Source: Rhodobacterales bacterium UBA7416 (lineage in GTDB: Bacteria; Pseudomonadota; Alphaproteobacteria; Rhodobacterales; Rhodobacteraceae). Taken from it: DNA of 22,588 nucleotides. A program made the position numbers and the translations under genes. The DNA is taken from NCBI GenBank assembly GCA_002469545.1, contig DKMK01000083.1, positions 1-22,588 of the forward strand, given 5' to 3'. The stretch's first letter is position 1. Each line of letters opens with the position of its first letter. The notes under the pieces were generated by a model that worked only from the letters and a program-made list of their open reading frames with translations, searched no databases and was not told the DNA's origin. This document shows positions 6,842-14,166 of this stretch, one piece after another.

Positions 6842-7114
6842 ATGATTACCTTGGGGGCTATTTTGAAGTATCATTTTATTTGCACAGTATTCTGGATTAT
6901 TGGAATTTCTATATGGCTTTTCTCAATTTCAGGCCCTGTTTTACCGATTCCAGCAATGATCGTTTTGATTATCTTAACTACGGGGGGGCACTCCGTAAGA
7001 TTACCAAAACTATACAAATCTGAAGAACCTATCTCTTTTAAAGTTTCTTTAGTATTTTTTGCTATTTCGTATTTTTCATATTGTATCTACGTAATTTATA
7101 AATTTCTTGTTTAA
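6842..7114 (+). CDS. Small membrane protein, paralog copy 2
   Basis: The product is 90 aa from ATG 6842, with a weak AGG ten bases upstream; a TTG at 6833 is an alternative. Three hydrophobic segments are visible: FICTVFWIIGISIWLFSI, then AMIVLIILTT, and FKVSLVFFAISYFSYCIYVI. A polar loop, GGHSVRLPKLYKSEEP, precedes the last segment. Copy 1 has the same layout. The family is unknown to me. It is convergent with yceD, 49 bases apart. Codons are very AT-rich, and a run of seven G (6982-6988) encodes the GG of the loop. Location is probably the inner membrane. Confidence 0.6.
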   Translation: MITLGAILKYHFICTVFWIIGISIWLFSISGPVLPIPAMIVLIILTTGGHSVRLPKLYKSEEPISFKVSLVFFAISYFSYCIYVIYKFLV

Positions 7115-7163
7115 TTTTATAAAAACAATCACTTACCCCCATGCCCACACGCGGACACCCACA

Positions 7164-7721
7164 TCACTCTTCCATTTTCGCCTTCAACGCCGCCAATCCC
7201 GCGAACGGCTTCACAGCTTCGTCAGTCAATGGAACGACACCTTTGGGCGCCGCCAGAACAATTTCCAATTCTTCGCCATCTTTGCGTGGGAAATCATCCA
7301 AATTTAACGTCACTGTTTCAAGCGCAAGGTCAAGCAGGCTAATTTCCGCAGGAATGCCCTCTGCTTCGGCGTCTAAATCCTCTTCGGCAATCAATTCCGC
7401 TTCATAGGTTTCGATGTCATGAAGGTAACGGCGTTCGATCTCTACATCTAATCGGGTCTTTATGTCCTCTATGGTGACCACACAGGCCTGAACAGCGCTT
7501 GCGCCGACCTTGGCTGTCAGCCGCCAGTTTTTACCACCTACGGCGCGAATTTCACCTTTGATCGACAACTTCGTCAAGGCACGCAAATCCATCGCTGTCA
7601 AATAATCGGACAGATCACTGGCTTCCCAGCGAAGATCAAACCGGTGGGGTTTGTTTTGAGTTAATTCAGAAACAACCAAGATGGGGTTACTGGGCGTTGT
7701 TTTATTCGAAATCCCGCTCAT
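7164..7721 (-). CDS. yceD: YceD family protein (DUF177)
   Basis: The product is 185 aa. YceD/DUF177 proteins are linked to ribosomal RNA and ribosome biogenesis and almost always sit directly before rpmF. Visible family features are the ADLRALTKLSIKGEI-like central region (here DLRALTKLSIKGEIRA), the QACVVTIEDIKTRLD segment, then an acidic stretch (EEDLDAEAEG), LDLALETVTLNL and the ending GLAALKAKMEE. Start chosen at 7721 with GAGGAAT upstream; an in-frame start at 7781 would run into the palindromic promoter region. Here the gene is cut off from rpmF by the two membrane-protein ORFs. Confidence 0.85.
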   Translation of the reverse strand: MSGISNKTTPSNPILVVSELTQNKPHRFDLRWEASDLSDYLTAMDLRALTKLSIKGEIRAVGGKNWRLTAKVGASAVQACVVTIEDIKTRLDVEIERRYLHDIETYEAELIAEEDLDAEAEGIPAEISLLDLALETVTLNLDDFPRKDGEELEIVLAAPKGVVPLTDEAVKPFAGLAALKAKMEE

Positions 7722-7745
7722 TTCGCGAATTCCTCTGTTTTCATG

Positions 7746-7798
7746 TTGTGCAATGGCACAAGTTGTTTGATTGTCGTGCATTCACAATGTATGTGAAT
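7746..7798. promoter_or_regulatory. Two inverted repeats in the yceD/bamE divergent promoter region
   Basis: TTGTGC-AATG-GCACAA (7746-7761) and ATTCACA-ATGTA-TGTGAAT (7780-7798) are both perfect inverted repeats. They sit side by side in the 107-base gap between two divergent genes, which suggests a binding site for a dimeric regulator. The regulator is unknown. Confidence 0.45.
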
Positions 7799-7828
7799 AC
7801 AAGGGTCAGTTAAGGGCGCAAGTCAAGA

Positions 7829-8296
7829 ATGTCAAAATCTGCTTTCAAATTTACCGCTATCAAATTTACGGTGGCAACGCTTGTTGCGTTATCTGTTTCG
7901 GGCTGTACAGCCGTTTATCGTGATCACGGGTATTTACCTGCTGAGGCCGATTTGGAACAAATGGTCGTTGGTGTTGATAATCGCAGCACTGTCCAAGAGG
8001 TTCTTGGATCACCTATTGGTTCTGGCGTTATGGACGATGGTGCGATTTTTTATATTTCGACCAAAGTAAAACACTATGCATTTTACGAACCCAAAGTTGT
8101 TGAACGTCAAATGTTGGTCGTATCTTTTGATGATGAAGACCAAGTTGCGAATATTGAAAAGTTTGGGCTCGAAGATGGACGGGTTATCACGCTCAGTCGT
8201 CGGGTAACTGCGGCCCCCGTAAGGGGACCGAAATTCTTGCAACAAGTATTGGGTAGCTTGGGTAACTTTAATCCAGCCGGTTTGTTGGGCGGTTAA
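7829..8296 (+). CDS. bamE: Outer membrane protein assembly factor BamE
   Basis: The product is 155 aa, a lipoprotein of the BAM complex that inserts beta-barrel proteins in the outer membrane. The signal peptide (KFTVATLVALSVSGC) ends in a lipobox with the acylated cysteine at residue 26. The SmpA/OmlA domain follows: GYLPAEADLEQMVVGVDNRS, then VQEVLGSPIGSG and the strands FYISTKVKHYAFYEPKVVERQMLVVSF. Alphaproteobacterial BamE normally has this length. It is divergent from yceD. The stop codon overlaps the msrB stop by 4 bases within a hairpin. Confidence 0.92.
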   Translation: MSKSAFKFTAIKFTVATLVALSVSGCTAVYRDHGYLPAEADLEQMVVGVDNRSTVQEVLGSPIGSGVMDDGAIFYISTKVKHYAFYEPKVVERQMLVVSFDDEDQVANIEKFGLEDGRVITLSRRVTAAPVRGPKFLQQVLGSLGNFNPAGLLGG

Positions 8297-8308
8297 CCGC
8301 CCTCTTTT
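8287..8308 (+). terminator. Intrinsic terminator of bamE with stop codon in the loop
   Basis: GGGCGG-TTAA-CCGCCC (8287-8302) is a perfect 16-bp palindrome. Read on the + strand it is followed by TCTTTT, giving a rho-independent terminator. The TTAA loop supplies the TAA of bamE (8294-8296) and, on the other strand, the TAA of msrB (8293-8295). No T-run follows on the - strand, so it should work mainly for bamE. Confidence 0.65.
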
Positions 8309-8691
8309 GGAACAAAGTTTAACGCAGCACCGTTCATACAATACCGCAATCCAGTGGGCGCAGGCCCATCAGGAAATACATGCCCCAAATGTGCGTCACA
8401 ATTTGAACAGATAACTTCTGTGCGGCGCATGAACAGTTTTCGGTCTACTTTTTCTGTAACATTTTCACCACTGACGGGGGCAAAAAACGACGGCCAACCT
8501 GTGCCGCTGTCAAACTTGGTCTGCGCATCAAACAGTGGATCACCACAGCAAACGCATTCAAACATACCATTGGCCTTCGGGAAATTATCGTTACTAAAGG
8601 CACGTTCTGTGCCCGCTTTGCGGGTGACTTTGTAGGCAAGGTCAGATAGTTGTTCACGCCATTGCGCATCCGTTTTTGTAATTTTCGCCAT
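8293..8691 (-). CDS. msrB: Peptide-methionine (R)-S-oxide reductase
   Basis: The product is 132 aa. MsrB reduces the R form of methionine sulfoxide in oxidised proteins using a catalytic thiol. The two zinc CxxC pairs are at 46/49 and 95/98. The core FDSGTGWPSFFAPV is at 60-73, and the catalytic Cys118 lies in GLRYCMNGAALNF. The start ATG has AAAAGGAA upstream. No signal peptide is present, so it is cytoplasmic. It is divergent from olsB and convergent with bamE. Confidence 0.95.
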   Translation of the reverse strand: MAKITKTDAQWREQLSDLAYKVTRKAGTERAFSNDNFPKANGMFECVCCGDPLFDAQTKFDSGTGWPSFFAPVSGENVTEKVDRKLFMRRTEVICSNCDAHLGHVFPDGPAPTGLRYCMNGAALNFVPKEGG

Positions 8692-8777
8692 GTTATTCGA
8701 TTCCTTTTGAACAGAGTTTTAAGAACAAAATGAATATAACAAATTGTTTGGCGTTAAGACAGGTGGATGACGTATAA

Positions 8778-9515
8778 GTGTATGAAATGAAACCGATGTT
8801 ACAAAACCAATACAACGTGTCACTGGCAGATGATCTTGCATCGTTGGCAGGCGCATTTGAATTGCGCGCGGCTCAATTTGGTAATGGGGCAGGTGATCGC
8901 GACGATTTTGATGCATTGTGCAATCACGTGTTAATCCGCGACATGTGTACAGATGAATTGGTGTGCACATTTCGATTTTTACATCTGAATTCTGGTCGAG
9001 ATATTCACAAGTCTTATTCGGCTCAGTTCTATGACTTGGAAAACCTACGTGGATATTCAAAACCACTTATGGAAATCGGACGATTTTGCATTGATCCCGT
9101 CACCACAGATCCCAATGTTTTACGCGCTGCCTGGGCGTTTATTACCCAATATGTGGATGACAGCGGCGTTGGTTTGCTGTTTGGATGTTCATCCTTCCAA
9201 GGAACAGAAATTGCGCCATACCAAGAGGCATTCGCTCTTTTAAAATTGCGCTATTTAGCGCCAAAGAAGTGGCAACCAGCTGTCAAAGCCGCTCACACCG
9301 TAAACTACGCTAACGAAATCCAACGAAAGCCTGATCTGCGCCGTGCGACACAGGAGTTGCCGTCGCTGTTACGCACATATCTGACGATGGGGGGCTGGGT
9401 CAGCGATCATGCCGTAGTGGATAGCGATTTAAACACGCTTCACGTTTTTACAGGTGTCGAAATCGATACAATCCCAGAATCGCGCGAACGGTTATTGCGC
9501 GCCAGTGTTGCTTAA
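8778..9515 (+). CDS. olsB: L-ornithine N-alpha-acyltransferase (OlsB, GNAT family)
   Basis: The product is 245 aa. OlsB transfers a 3-hydroxyacyl chain from ACP to ornithine, the first step of ornithine lipid synthesis. Family features are RDDFDALCNHVLIRD (41-55), the LVCTFRFLHL strand, MEIGRFCIDP (98-107) and GLLFGCSSFQGTE (132-144), which corresponds to the typical LFGCASFPG. Start is GTG at 8778, with AGGTGG 11 bases upstream; in-frame ATGs at 8787 and 8796 are alternatives. The second enzyme, OlsA, often adjacent in Rhodobacterales, is not next to it here. The stop overlaps the moaA stop by 4 bases. Confidence 0.82.
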   Translation: MYEMKPMLQNQYNVSLADDLASLAGAFELRAAQFGNGAGDRDDFDALCNHVLIRDMCTDELVCTFRFLHLNSGRDIHKSYSAQFYDLENLRGYSKPLMEIGRFCIDPVTTDPNVLRAAWAFITQYVDDSGVGLLFGCSSFQGTEIAPYQEAFALLKLRYLAPKKWQPAVKAAHTVNYANEIQRKPDLRRATQELPSLLRTYLTMGGWVSDHAVVDSDLNTLHVFTGVEIDTIPESRERLLRASVA

Positions 9516-10522
9516 CCGCCTGTGTGGCTCATGTGGCGTGTCATTTGCCCGTCTACCGCTTGCCGCGAATAATCGAAATCATGGCCTTTGGGTTTTTTGG
9601 CAATCGCTGCGTGAATAGCATTTACCAAAACTGCATCATCCGCATTTTCACGCAGAATTTTGCGTAAATCCACCTGATCTTCTTGGCCAAGGCACTGATA
9701 TAACTCGCCAGTACAGGTCAAACGAACACGATTACAGCTCTCGCAGAAATTATGCGTCAATGGAGTGATGAAGCCAATCTTTTGACCGGTTTCTTCCAGA
9801 CGTACATATCTTGCAGGGCCGCCAGTTTGTTCATCCGAGTCGATCAGCGTCCATGTTTTTGCCAAACGCGTGCGTAAATCGGATAGTGGCCAATATTGAT
9901 CCAAACGATCTTCGTTCCCGATGTCGCCCATTGGCATGACCTCGATAAACGTTAAATCCATGTCCCGGCTGGCACACCATTCCACCAATTGTTCCAGCTC
10001 AACTTCGTTGAAACCTTTCAGCGCAACAGTGTTGATTTTCACGCGAATACCTGCGTCCAACGCGGCGTCAATACCATCCAATACCTGAGCCAAACGGCCC
10101 CAACGGGTGATATCCGCAAATTTCTGCTCGTCCAATGTATCCAATGAAATATTGATCCGCTTTACACCCACAGCCGCCAATTGGTCGGCAAAACGGCGCA
10201 ATTGTGACCCGTTGGTTGTCAACGTCAGCTCTTCTAAATCACCAGTTTTCAAGTGACGCGAAATCGATTTGAAAAAATCCATGATTCCACGACGCACCAA
10301 TGGCTCGCCACCGGTAATGCGCAACTTGCGAACGCCTTGCGAAATAAACGCTGAACACATGCGGTCCAGCTCTTCCAGTGTCAGTAATTCAGCCTTGGGC
10401 AAAAAATTCATATTTTCCGACATGCAGTAAACACAGCGGAAATCACAGCGATCTGTCACAGATACCCGCAGGTATGTGATTGCGCGTGCGAATGGGTCGA
10501 TTAATTTGGGTGCATCAGTCAT
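9512..10522 (-). CDS. moaA: GTP 3',8-cyclase (molybdenum cofactor synthesis)
   Basis: The product is 336 aa. MoaA is a radical-SAM enzyme that rearranges GTP in the first step of molybdopterin synthesis. The N-terminal SAM cluster CX3CX2C is at Cys26/30/33 (CDFRCVYC), with GGEP at 71-74. The second, GTP-binding cluster CX2CX13C is in FCESCNRVRLTCTGELYQC. The protein ends in Gly-Gly, which is functionally needed in MoaA. No moaBCDE neighbours are present. The ribosome site is weak (GTGCCGAC before ATG). Confidence 0.96.
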   Translation of the reverse strand: MTDAPKLIDPFARAITYLRVSVTDRCDFRCVYCMSENMNFLPKAELLTLEELDRMCSAFISQGVRKLRITGGEPLVRRGIMDFFKSISRHLKTGDLEELTLTTNGSQLRRFADQLAAVGVKRINISLDTLDEQKFADITRWGRLAQVLDGIDAALDAGIRVKINTVALKGFNEVELEQLVEWCASRDMDLTFIEVMPMGDIGNEDRLDQYWPLSDLRTRLAKTWTLIDSDEQTGGPARYVRLEETGQKIGFITPLTHNFCESCNRVRLTCTGELYQCLGQEDQVDLRKILRENADDAVLVNAIHAAIAKKPKGHDFDYSRQAVDGQMTRHMSHTGG

Positions 10523-10563
10523 GTCGGCACGCTATGCCTCCTGTTTGGATGGCGCAAGCCTGA

Positions 10564-11241
10564 TCACAAAAATTTGCAGGCTTCATTAATGGCAAACGGC
10601 TTCATTTTCGCACCATGTGTTTCCAAAAACGACAACACACGCGGCGCGTCATGTTTGGACAGGCTTAATAACCACATGGAAACTGCCTTTTGGATCAACC
10701 ATTCAGAATCACCGGCCAATTCACCGGCCCACGACAATATCTGATCGCGTTGATCAAAATCGGCAGCCTTTGGGTTGTTCATCTTGGTCCATGGCATCGT
10801 CATCGTCAGCGTCGAACGCCGCACCCAGATGTCTTCATCTTGCACCCACGTTGCAACCTGATCCAAGCGTTCTGGATGTGCCAACAGACGACGTGCGCCC
10901 GCACCACAAGCCTGATCCGCAATCACAGCATGGTCCAATTCAGGGATCCAACGGGTGATTTCTTCCCACACATGATCATCAGGATTAATCCGCGCCTGCG
11001 TCAGCAATTTGGCGGCGGCGATACGTGCCTCGTGAATGTTGCTGTCCCACAATTCGGCTGCTAATTCAGTGCGCGCTTCGCCTTCCACATCATCTCGCCA
11101 CTGCTTGTACAGCGTGTCGATTTCAGGATTAGAAACACCTAAATAAAGACGGGCGATCTTATAAGAGTTCTGCATCTGCTCTGCCTTTTCAGGGTTTGCC
11201 AGTGCTTGCAGTTGTTCCAGAGCTTGGGTCGCAGTAATCAT
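10564..11241 (-). CDS. AlkD-like DNA alkylation repair HEAT-repeat protein
   Basis: The product is 225 aa, all helical, with HEAT-like repeats. It resembles the AlkC/AlkD superfamily, which holds DNA glycosylases for N3- and N7-alkylated purines. Supporting motifs are LAAELWDSNIHEARIAAAKLL, then QDEDIWVRRSTLTMTMPW (the VRR motif typical of AlkD) and DSEWLIQKAVSMWLLSLSKHD. AlkD-type aromatic residues are present, but I cannot align the catalytic Asp with certainty. Start ATG at 11241 follows GAGGATATT. It lies 41 bases upstream of moaA on the same strand. A 12-bp palindrome lies just before the start. Confidence 0.75.
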   Translation of the reverse strand: MITATQALEQLQALANPEKAEQMQNSYKIARLYLGVSNPEIDTLYKQWRDDVEGEARTELAAELWDSNIHEARIAAAKLLTQARINPDDHVWEEITRWIPELDHAVIADQACGAGARRLLAHPERLDQVATWVQDEDIWVRRSTLTMTMPWTKMNNPKAADFDQRDQILSWAGELAGDSEWLIQKAVSMWLLSLSKHDAPRVLSFLETHGAKMKPFAINEACKFL

Positions 11242-11256
11242 AATATCCTCGCGGAA

Positions 11257-11268
11257 GGCGTTAACGCC
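11257..11268. promoter_or_regulatory. 12-bp palindrome before the alkD-like gene
   Basis: GGCGTTAACGCC is a perfect palindrome 15 bases upstream of the alkD-like ATG. It could be an operator or a hairpin in the mRNA leader. The 256-base gap to the DUF1203 gene holds no other supported feature; an open frame from 11301 runs into DUF1203 and looks spurious. Confidence 0.3.
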
Positions 11269-11497
11269 ACTTAATTATGGCGCGATATCCAGTTTAGATA
11301 ATGCCCCGTGAAGATCGCCTTTTGCACTTAAAGAGCTGCGGGATCAAGCATATGTTGATGGGATACTATTATCCTTGCCCGTCCTTTTATTTCGAAAATT
11401 ATTACAAGGCGTATCACATTCCAAAAGGCGCAAGAAACGGGTCGAGGCGAACTGCTTTCCTTGATAATTATTCAAAAATCAAGCTAGGGACACACCA

Positions 11498-11965
11498 ATG
11501 CCATTTCAAATTCACGCACTCGACCATGATCAATTCACCAAGTATTTCGATTACGATACTGCCCAACTGTCTGCATCTGGCGCACATTTGGAAACCGTAT
11601 CCGAATACCCGGGCACGCCATGTCGCGTCAGCCTTGCAGACGCTCACATCGGTGAAACGGTTTTGTTGATAAATCACGAGCACCAACCTGAAAACTCGCC
11701 ATACCGCGCATCGCACGCGATCTTTGTGCGAAAAGGAGTGGAACAGGCGACACCTACCGCGAATACAGTTCCCAAAGTTTTATCGTCGCGCTTGCTGTCG
11801 CTTCGCGGTTTTGATGAAACGCATTTCATGCGCGCGGCGGATGTGGTTGATGGATCAACCTTGGGCACGGCACTTGAAACGATGTTTCAGTCGTCTAAAA
11901 TTGCCTACATCCATATCCATAATGCAAAGCCAGGATGCTTCGCTGCTAAGGTAACGCGGGTCTAG
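11498..11965 (+). CDS. DUF1203 family protein
   Basis: The product is 155 aa. The DUF1203 signature is clear: PCRVSLADAHIGETVLLINH, then EHQPENSPYRASHAIFVRKG, near residues 41-80, and YIHIHNAKPGCFAAKVTRV at the end. The function of the family is unknown. Conserved His, Cys and aromatic residues are noticeable, but I would not assign a reaction. Start ATG at 11498, with AGGGACACACCA upstream. It is soluble with no signal peptide, stands alone on this strand, and is followed by a possible terminator. Confidence 0.88.
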   Translation: MPFQIHALDHDQFTKYFDYDTAQLSASGAHLETVSEYPGTPCRVSLADAHIGETVLLINHEHQPENSPYRASHAIFVRKGVEQATPTANTVPKVLSSRLLSLRGFDETHFMRAADVVDGSTLGTALETMFQSSKIAYIHIHNAKPGCFAAKVTRV

Positions 11966-11999
11966 ATTTCAAAGCGTTCTTTTGGGATAAACGTTTAAT

Positions 12000-12023
12000 T
12001 TGGCACCCATACTTGGGCACCAA
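12000..12023. terminator. Possible hairpin terminator between DUF1203 and the small unknown gene
   Basis: TTGGCACCCA-TACT-TGGGCACCAA forms 4+4 bp around a 2x2 internal loop. On the + strand it is followed by a T-rich stretch (GTTCTATTTGTTT). It lies between two convergent genes. The stem is imperfect, so the call is tentative. Confidence 0.35.
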
Positions 12024-12026
12024 GTT

Positions 12027-12278
12027 CTATTTGTTTAAATGACCAGCACATTGCCCATACAGGTAATCAAGGTTCTTCTTGGGTGTACGGTCGATAATCC
12101 GTTTACCCTCATCACCATGATGAAGGATATTATAGATTAATCCATAAACCGACTTCATATTCTTACGATCTTTAATCTTCAGATTGTAATCAGATATATC
12201 GAACCACTTGCCAGGTTTGCCAGCAATGATCTTATCCATTTGTGCAGTCACTTCAGCAATGTCTGAATTTAGGCCCAT
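12027..12278 (-). CDS. Hypothetical protein, 83 aa
   Basis: I do not recognise this gene. Translation looks real: AGGTAGGA stands 8 bases before the ATG. The product is basic and soluble. It contains DIAEVTAQMDKIIAGKPGKW, then YNLKIKDRKNMKSVYGLIYN and a Lys/Arg-rich end (GKRIIDRTPKKNLDYLYGQC). The helical middle with basic patches could suit nucleic-acid or protein binding, but this is only an impression. It lies 60 bases downstream of glmS on the same strand and could be the last gene of that message. Confidence 0.6.
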   Translation of the reverse strand: MGLNSDIAEVTAQMDKIIAGKPGKWFDISDYNLKIKDRKNMKSVYGLIYNILHHGDEGKRIIDRTPKKNLDYLYGQCAGHLNK

Positions 12279-12338
12279 GTAATTTTCCTACCTTTGTAGA
12301 TACGTATTAATCGAATATTTGGGATGTTCGAAGCAAGT

Positions 12339-14162
12339 TTATTCAACAGTAACGGATTTTGCTAAATTCCGTGGTTGATCCACATCTGTACCCTTATGCA
12401 CCGCGGTATGATAGGCCAATAATTGCGCAGGAATTGCATACAGGATCGGGGCCAAGATGTTGGGCACCTTGGGCATCACGATTGTGCGCCAAGTTCCATC
12501 CGCTGCCTCTGTCGCACCATCAGCGTCCGTGATTAGTAAAACGCGTCCGCCACGGGCCATGACTTCTTGCATATTGGAAATTGTTTTATCAAACAGATCA
12601 TCTTTTGGGGCTAAAACAATCACTGGCATCTCCTCGTCAACCAATGCAATCGGTCCGTGCTTCAGCTCGCCACTGGCGTAACCTTCGGCATGGATATAAC
12701 TGATTTCTTTTAACTTTAACGCGCCTTCCAACGCCAATGGGAACATAGCGCCACGACCAAGGAACAGTGCATCAGATGCCTTGGACAATTCCAACGCAAC
12801 AGCCTTGATTTCGGGCTCAACGGCCAAGGCATCAACAATCAATGACGGCAGCTGTAACAGCGACGAAATCATTTCCGCTTCGCGTGCGGCATCGATTATG
12901 CCCTTTTCACGGGCGGCTTTGATAACTAACGAAATCAACACAGTCAGCTGACAAGTGAAAGCTTTTGTCGACGCTACACCGATTTCAGGCCCTGCATGGA
13001 TTTGCATAGATGCAGATGCTTCGCGCGAGATTGTGCATTCTTCTACATTTACAATGCCCAAAGTTTGCATGTGATTTGCATTGCAATACCGTAATGCCGC
13101 TAATGTGTCGGCTGTTTCGCCGGATTGGCTAACAAAGATTGCTAAACCATCGGTGTCCACTGGTGGTTCGCGGTAACGAAATTCGGATGCGACGTCTAAT
13201 TCTACTGGAATACGGGCAATCTGTTCGAACCAGTATTTGGCGACATTGCATGCCAAATACGCGGTGCCACAGGCAACCATCGTGATGCGGCTGATCTTGG
13301 TGAAATCTAAATCGACTTCGGGTAAAACAATTTGGTCGCGTTCACGGTTAATATTATGTTTGATTGCTTCGCTTAACACCACAGGCTGTTCTGCGATTTC
13401 TTTGGACATGAAATGCTTGTGCGCGCCTTTTTCAGCGCCTTGTGCAGACAATTCCAATGTGCGCATTTCGCGGTTGGCGAGTTCACCGTTTTCGTCGCGA
13501 ATTTCCAAAGTTTTACGCGTAATCACGGCCCAGTCGCCTTCTGCTAGATATGTGATTTTATTTGTCATTGGTGCCAACGCGATGGCGTCTGATCCAACAA
13601 ACATTTCGCCATTACCATGCCCAATAGCCAATGGAGACCCTTTGCGTGCGGCAATTAACAGATCATCGTGACCGTGAAATAAGAAACACAAAGCATAGGC
13701 ACCTTCTAGACGCGCGATGGTTTTTTCAGCGGCGTCAACGGGTGTGGCGCCATTGTCCATGTAATGCATACATAATTGCACAATGGTTTCGGTATCTGTT
13801 TCACTGCGAAAATCCGCACCCGTTGCGTTTAATTCATCGCGCAATGCTTTAAAGTTTTCAATGATACCATTGTGGACAACAGCGACCTGTCCAGCTTTGT
13901 GTGGGTGTGCATTATTTACCGATGGAACGCCGTGTGTGGCCCAACGCGTGTGGCCAATACCTGCTTTGCCAGCGATTGGATCATGTACCAATTTGTCAGC
14001 CAAGTTAACAAGCTTGCCGATTTCACGGCGACGACCCAATTCGCCATTGTTGACCGTCGCAATCCCTGCGCTGTCATAACCGCGGTATTCCAGCCGTTTC
14101 AGCGCATCAATCAGAATTGGCGCTGCTTCGTGATTACCTAAGACACCGACGATACCACACAT
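12339..14162 (-). CDS. glmS: Glutamine-fructose-6-phosphate aminotransferase (isomerizing)
   Basis: The product is 607 aa, the normal length. GlmS makes glucosamine-6-phosphate, the entry to UDP-GlcNAc for peptidoglycan and lipopolysaccharide. The N-terminus is MCGIVGVLGN, so Cys2 becomes the glutaminase nucleophile. HTRWATHGVPS (71-81) and HNGIIENF are typical of the class II amidotransferase domain. Two SIS sugar-isomerase domains follow (about 290-420 with MVACGTAYLA and SQSGETADT, and 455-590 with FLGRGAMFPLALEGALKLKE). The end AKSVTVE is conserved. The start is four bases after glmU, whose stop region supplies an AGGG ribosome site. Confidence 0.98.
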   Translation of the reverse strand: MCGIVGVLGNHEAAPILIDALKRLEYRGYDSAGIATVNNGELGRRREIGKLVNLADKLVHDPIAGKAGIGHTRWATHGVPSVNNAHPHKAGQVAVVHNGIIENFKALRDELNATGADFRSETDTETIVQLCMHYMDNGATPVDAAEKTIARLEGAYALCFLFHGHDDLLIAARKGSPLAIGHGNGEMFVGSDAIALAPMTNKITYLAEGDWAVITRKTLEIRDENGELANREMRTLELSAQGAEKGAHKHFMSKEIAEQPVVLSEAIKHNINRERDQIVLPEVDLDFTKISRITMVACGTAYLACNVAKYWFEQIARIPVELDVASEFRYREPPVDTDGLAIFVSQSGETADTLAALRYCNANHMQTLGIVNVEECTISREASASMQIHAGPEIGVASTKAFTCQLTVLISLVIKAAREKGIIDAAREAEMISSLLQLPSLIVDALAVEPEIKAVALELSKASDALFLGRGAMFPLALEGALKLKEISYIHAEGYASGELKHGPIALVDEEMPVIVLAPKDDLFDKTISNMQEVMARGGRVLLITDADGATEAADGTWRTIVMPKVPNILAPILYAIPAQLLAYHTAVHKGTDVDQPRNLAKSVTVE

Positions 14163-14166
14163 ACGC

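Noticed and set aside
7107..7407. Short + strand frames after membrane copy 2
   Set aside because: They lie across yceD, which has a clear family match on the - strand.
8701..8715. CTTTTGAACAG shared with the glmU/gph gap (15562-15572)
   Set aside because: In one site it includes the msrB ribosome site read in reverse, so the match is probably chance.
11301..11669. Open frame of 122 codons before DUF1203
   Set aside because: It overlaps the well supported DUF1203 gene in another frame, has no recognisable protein features and no ribosome site.
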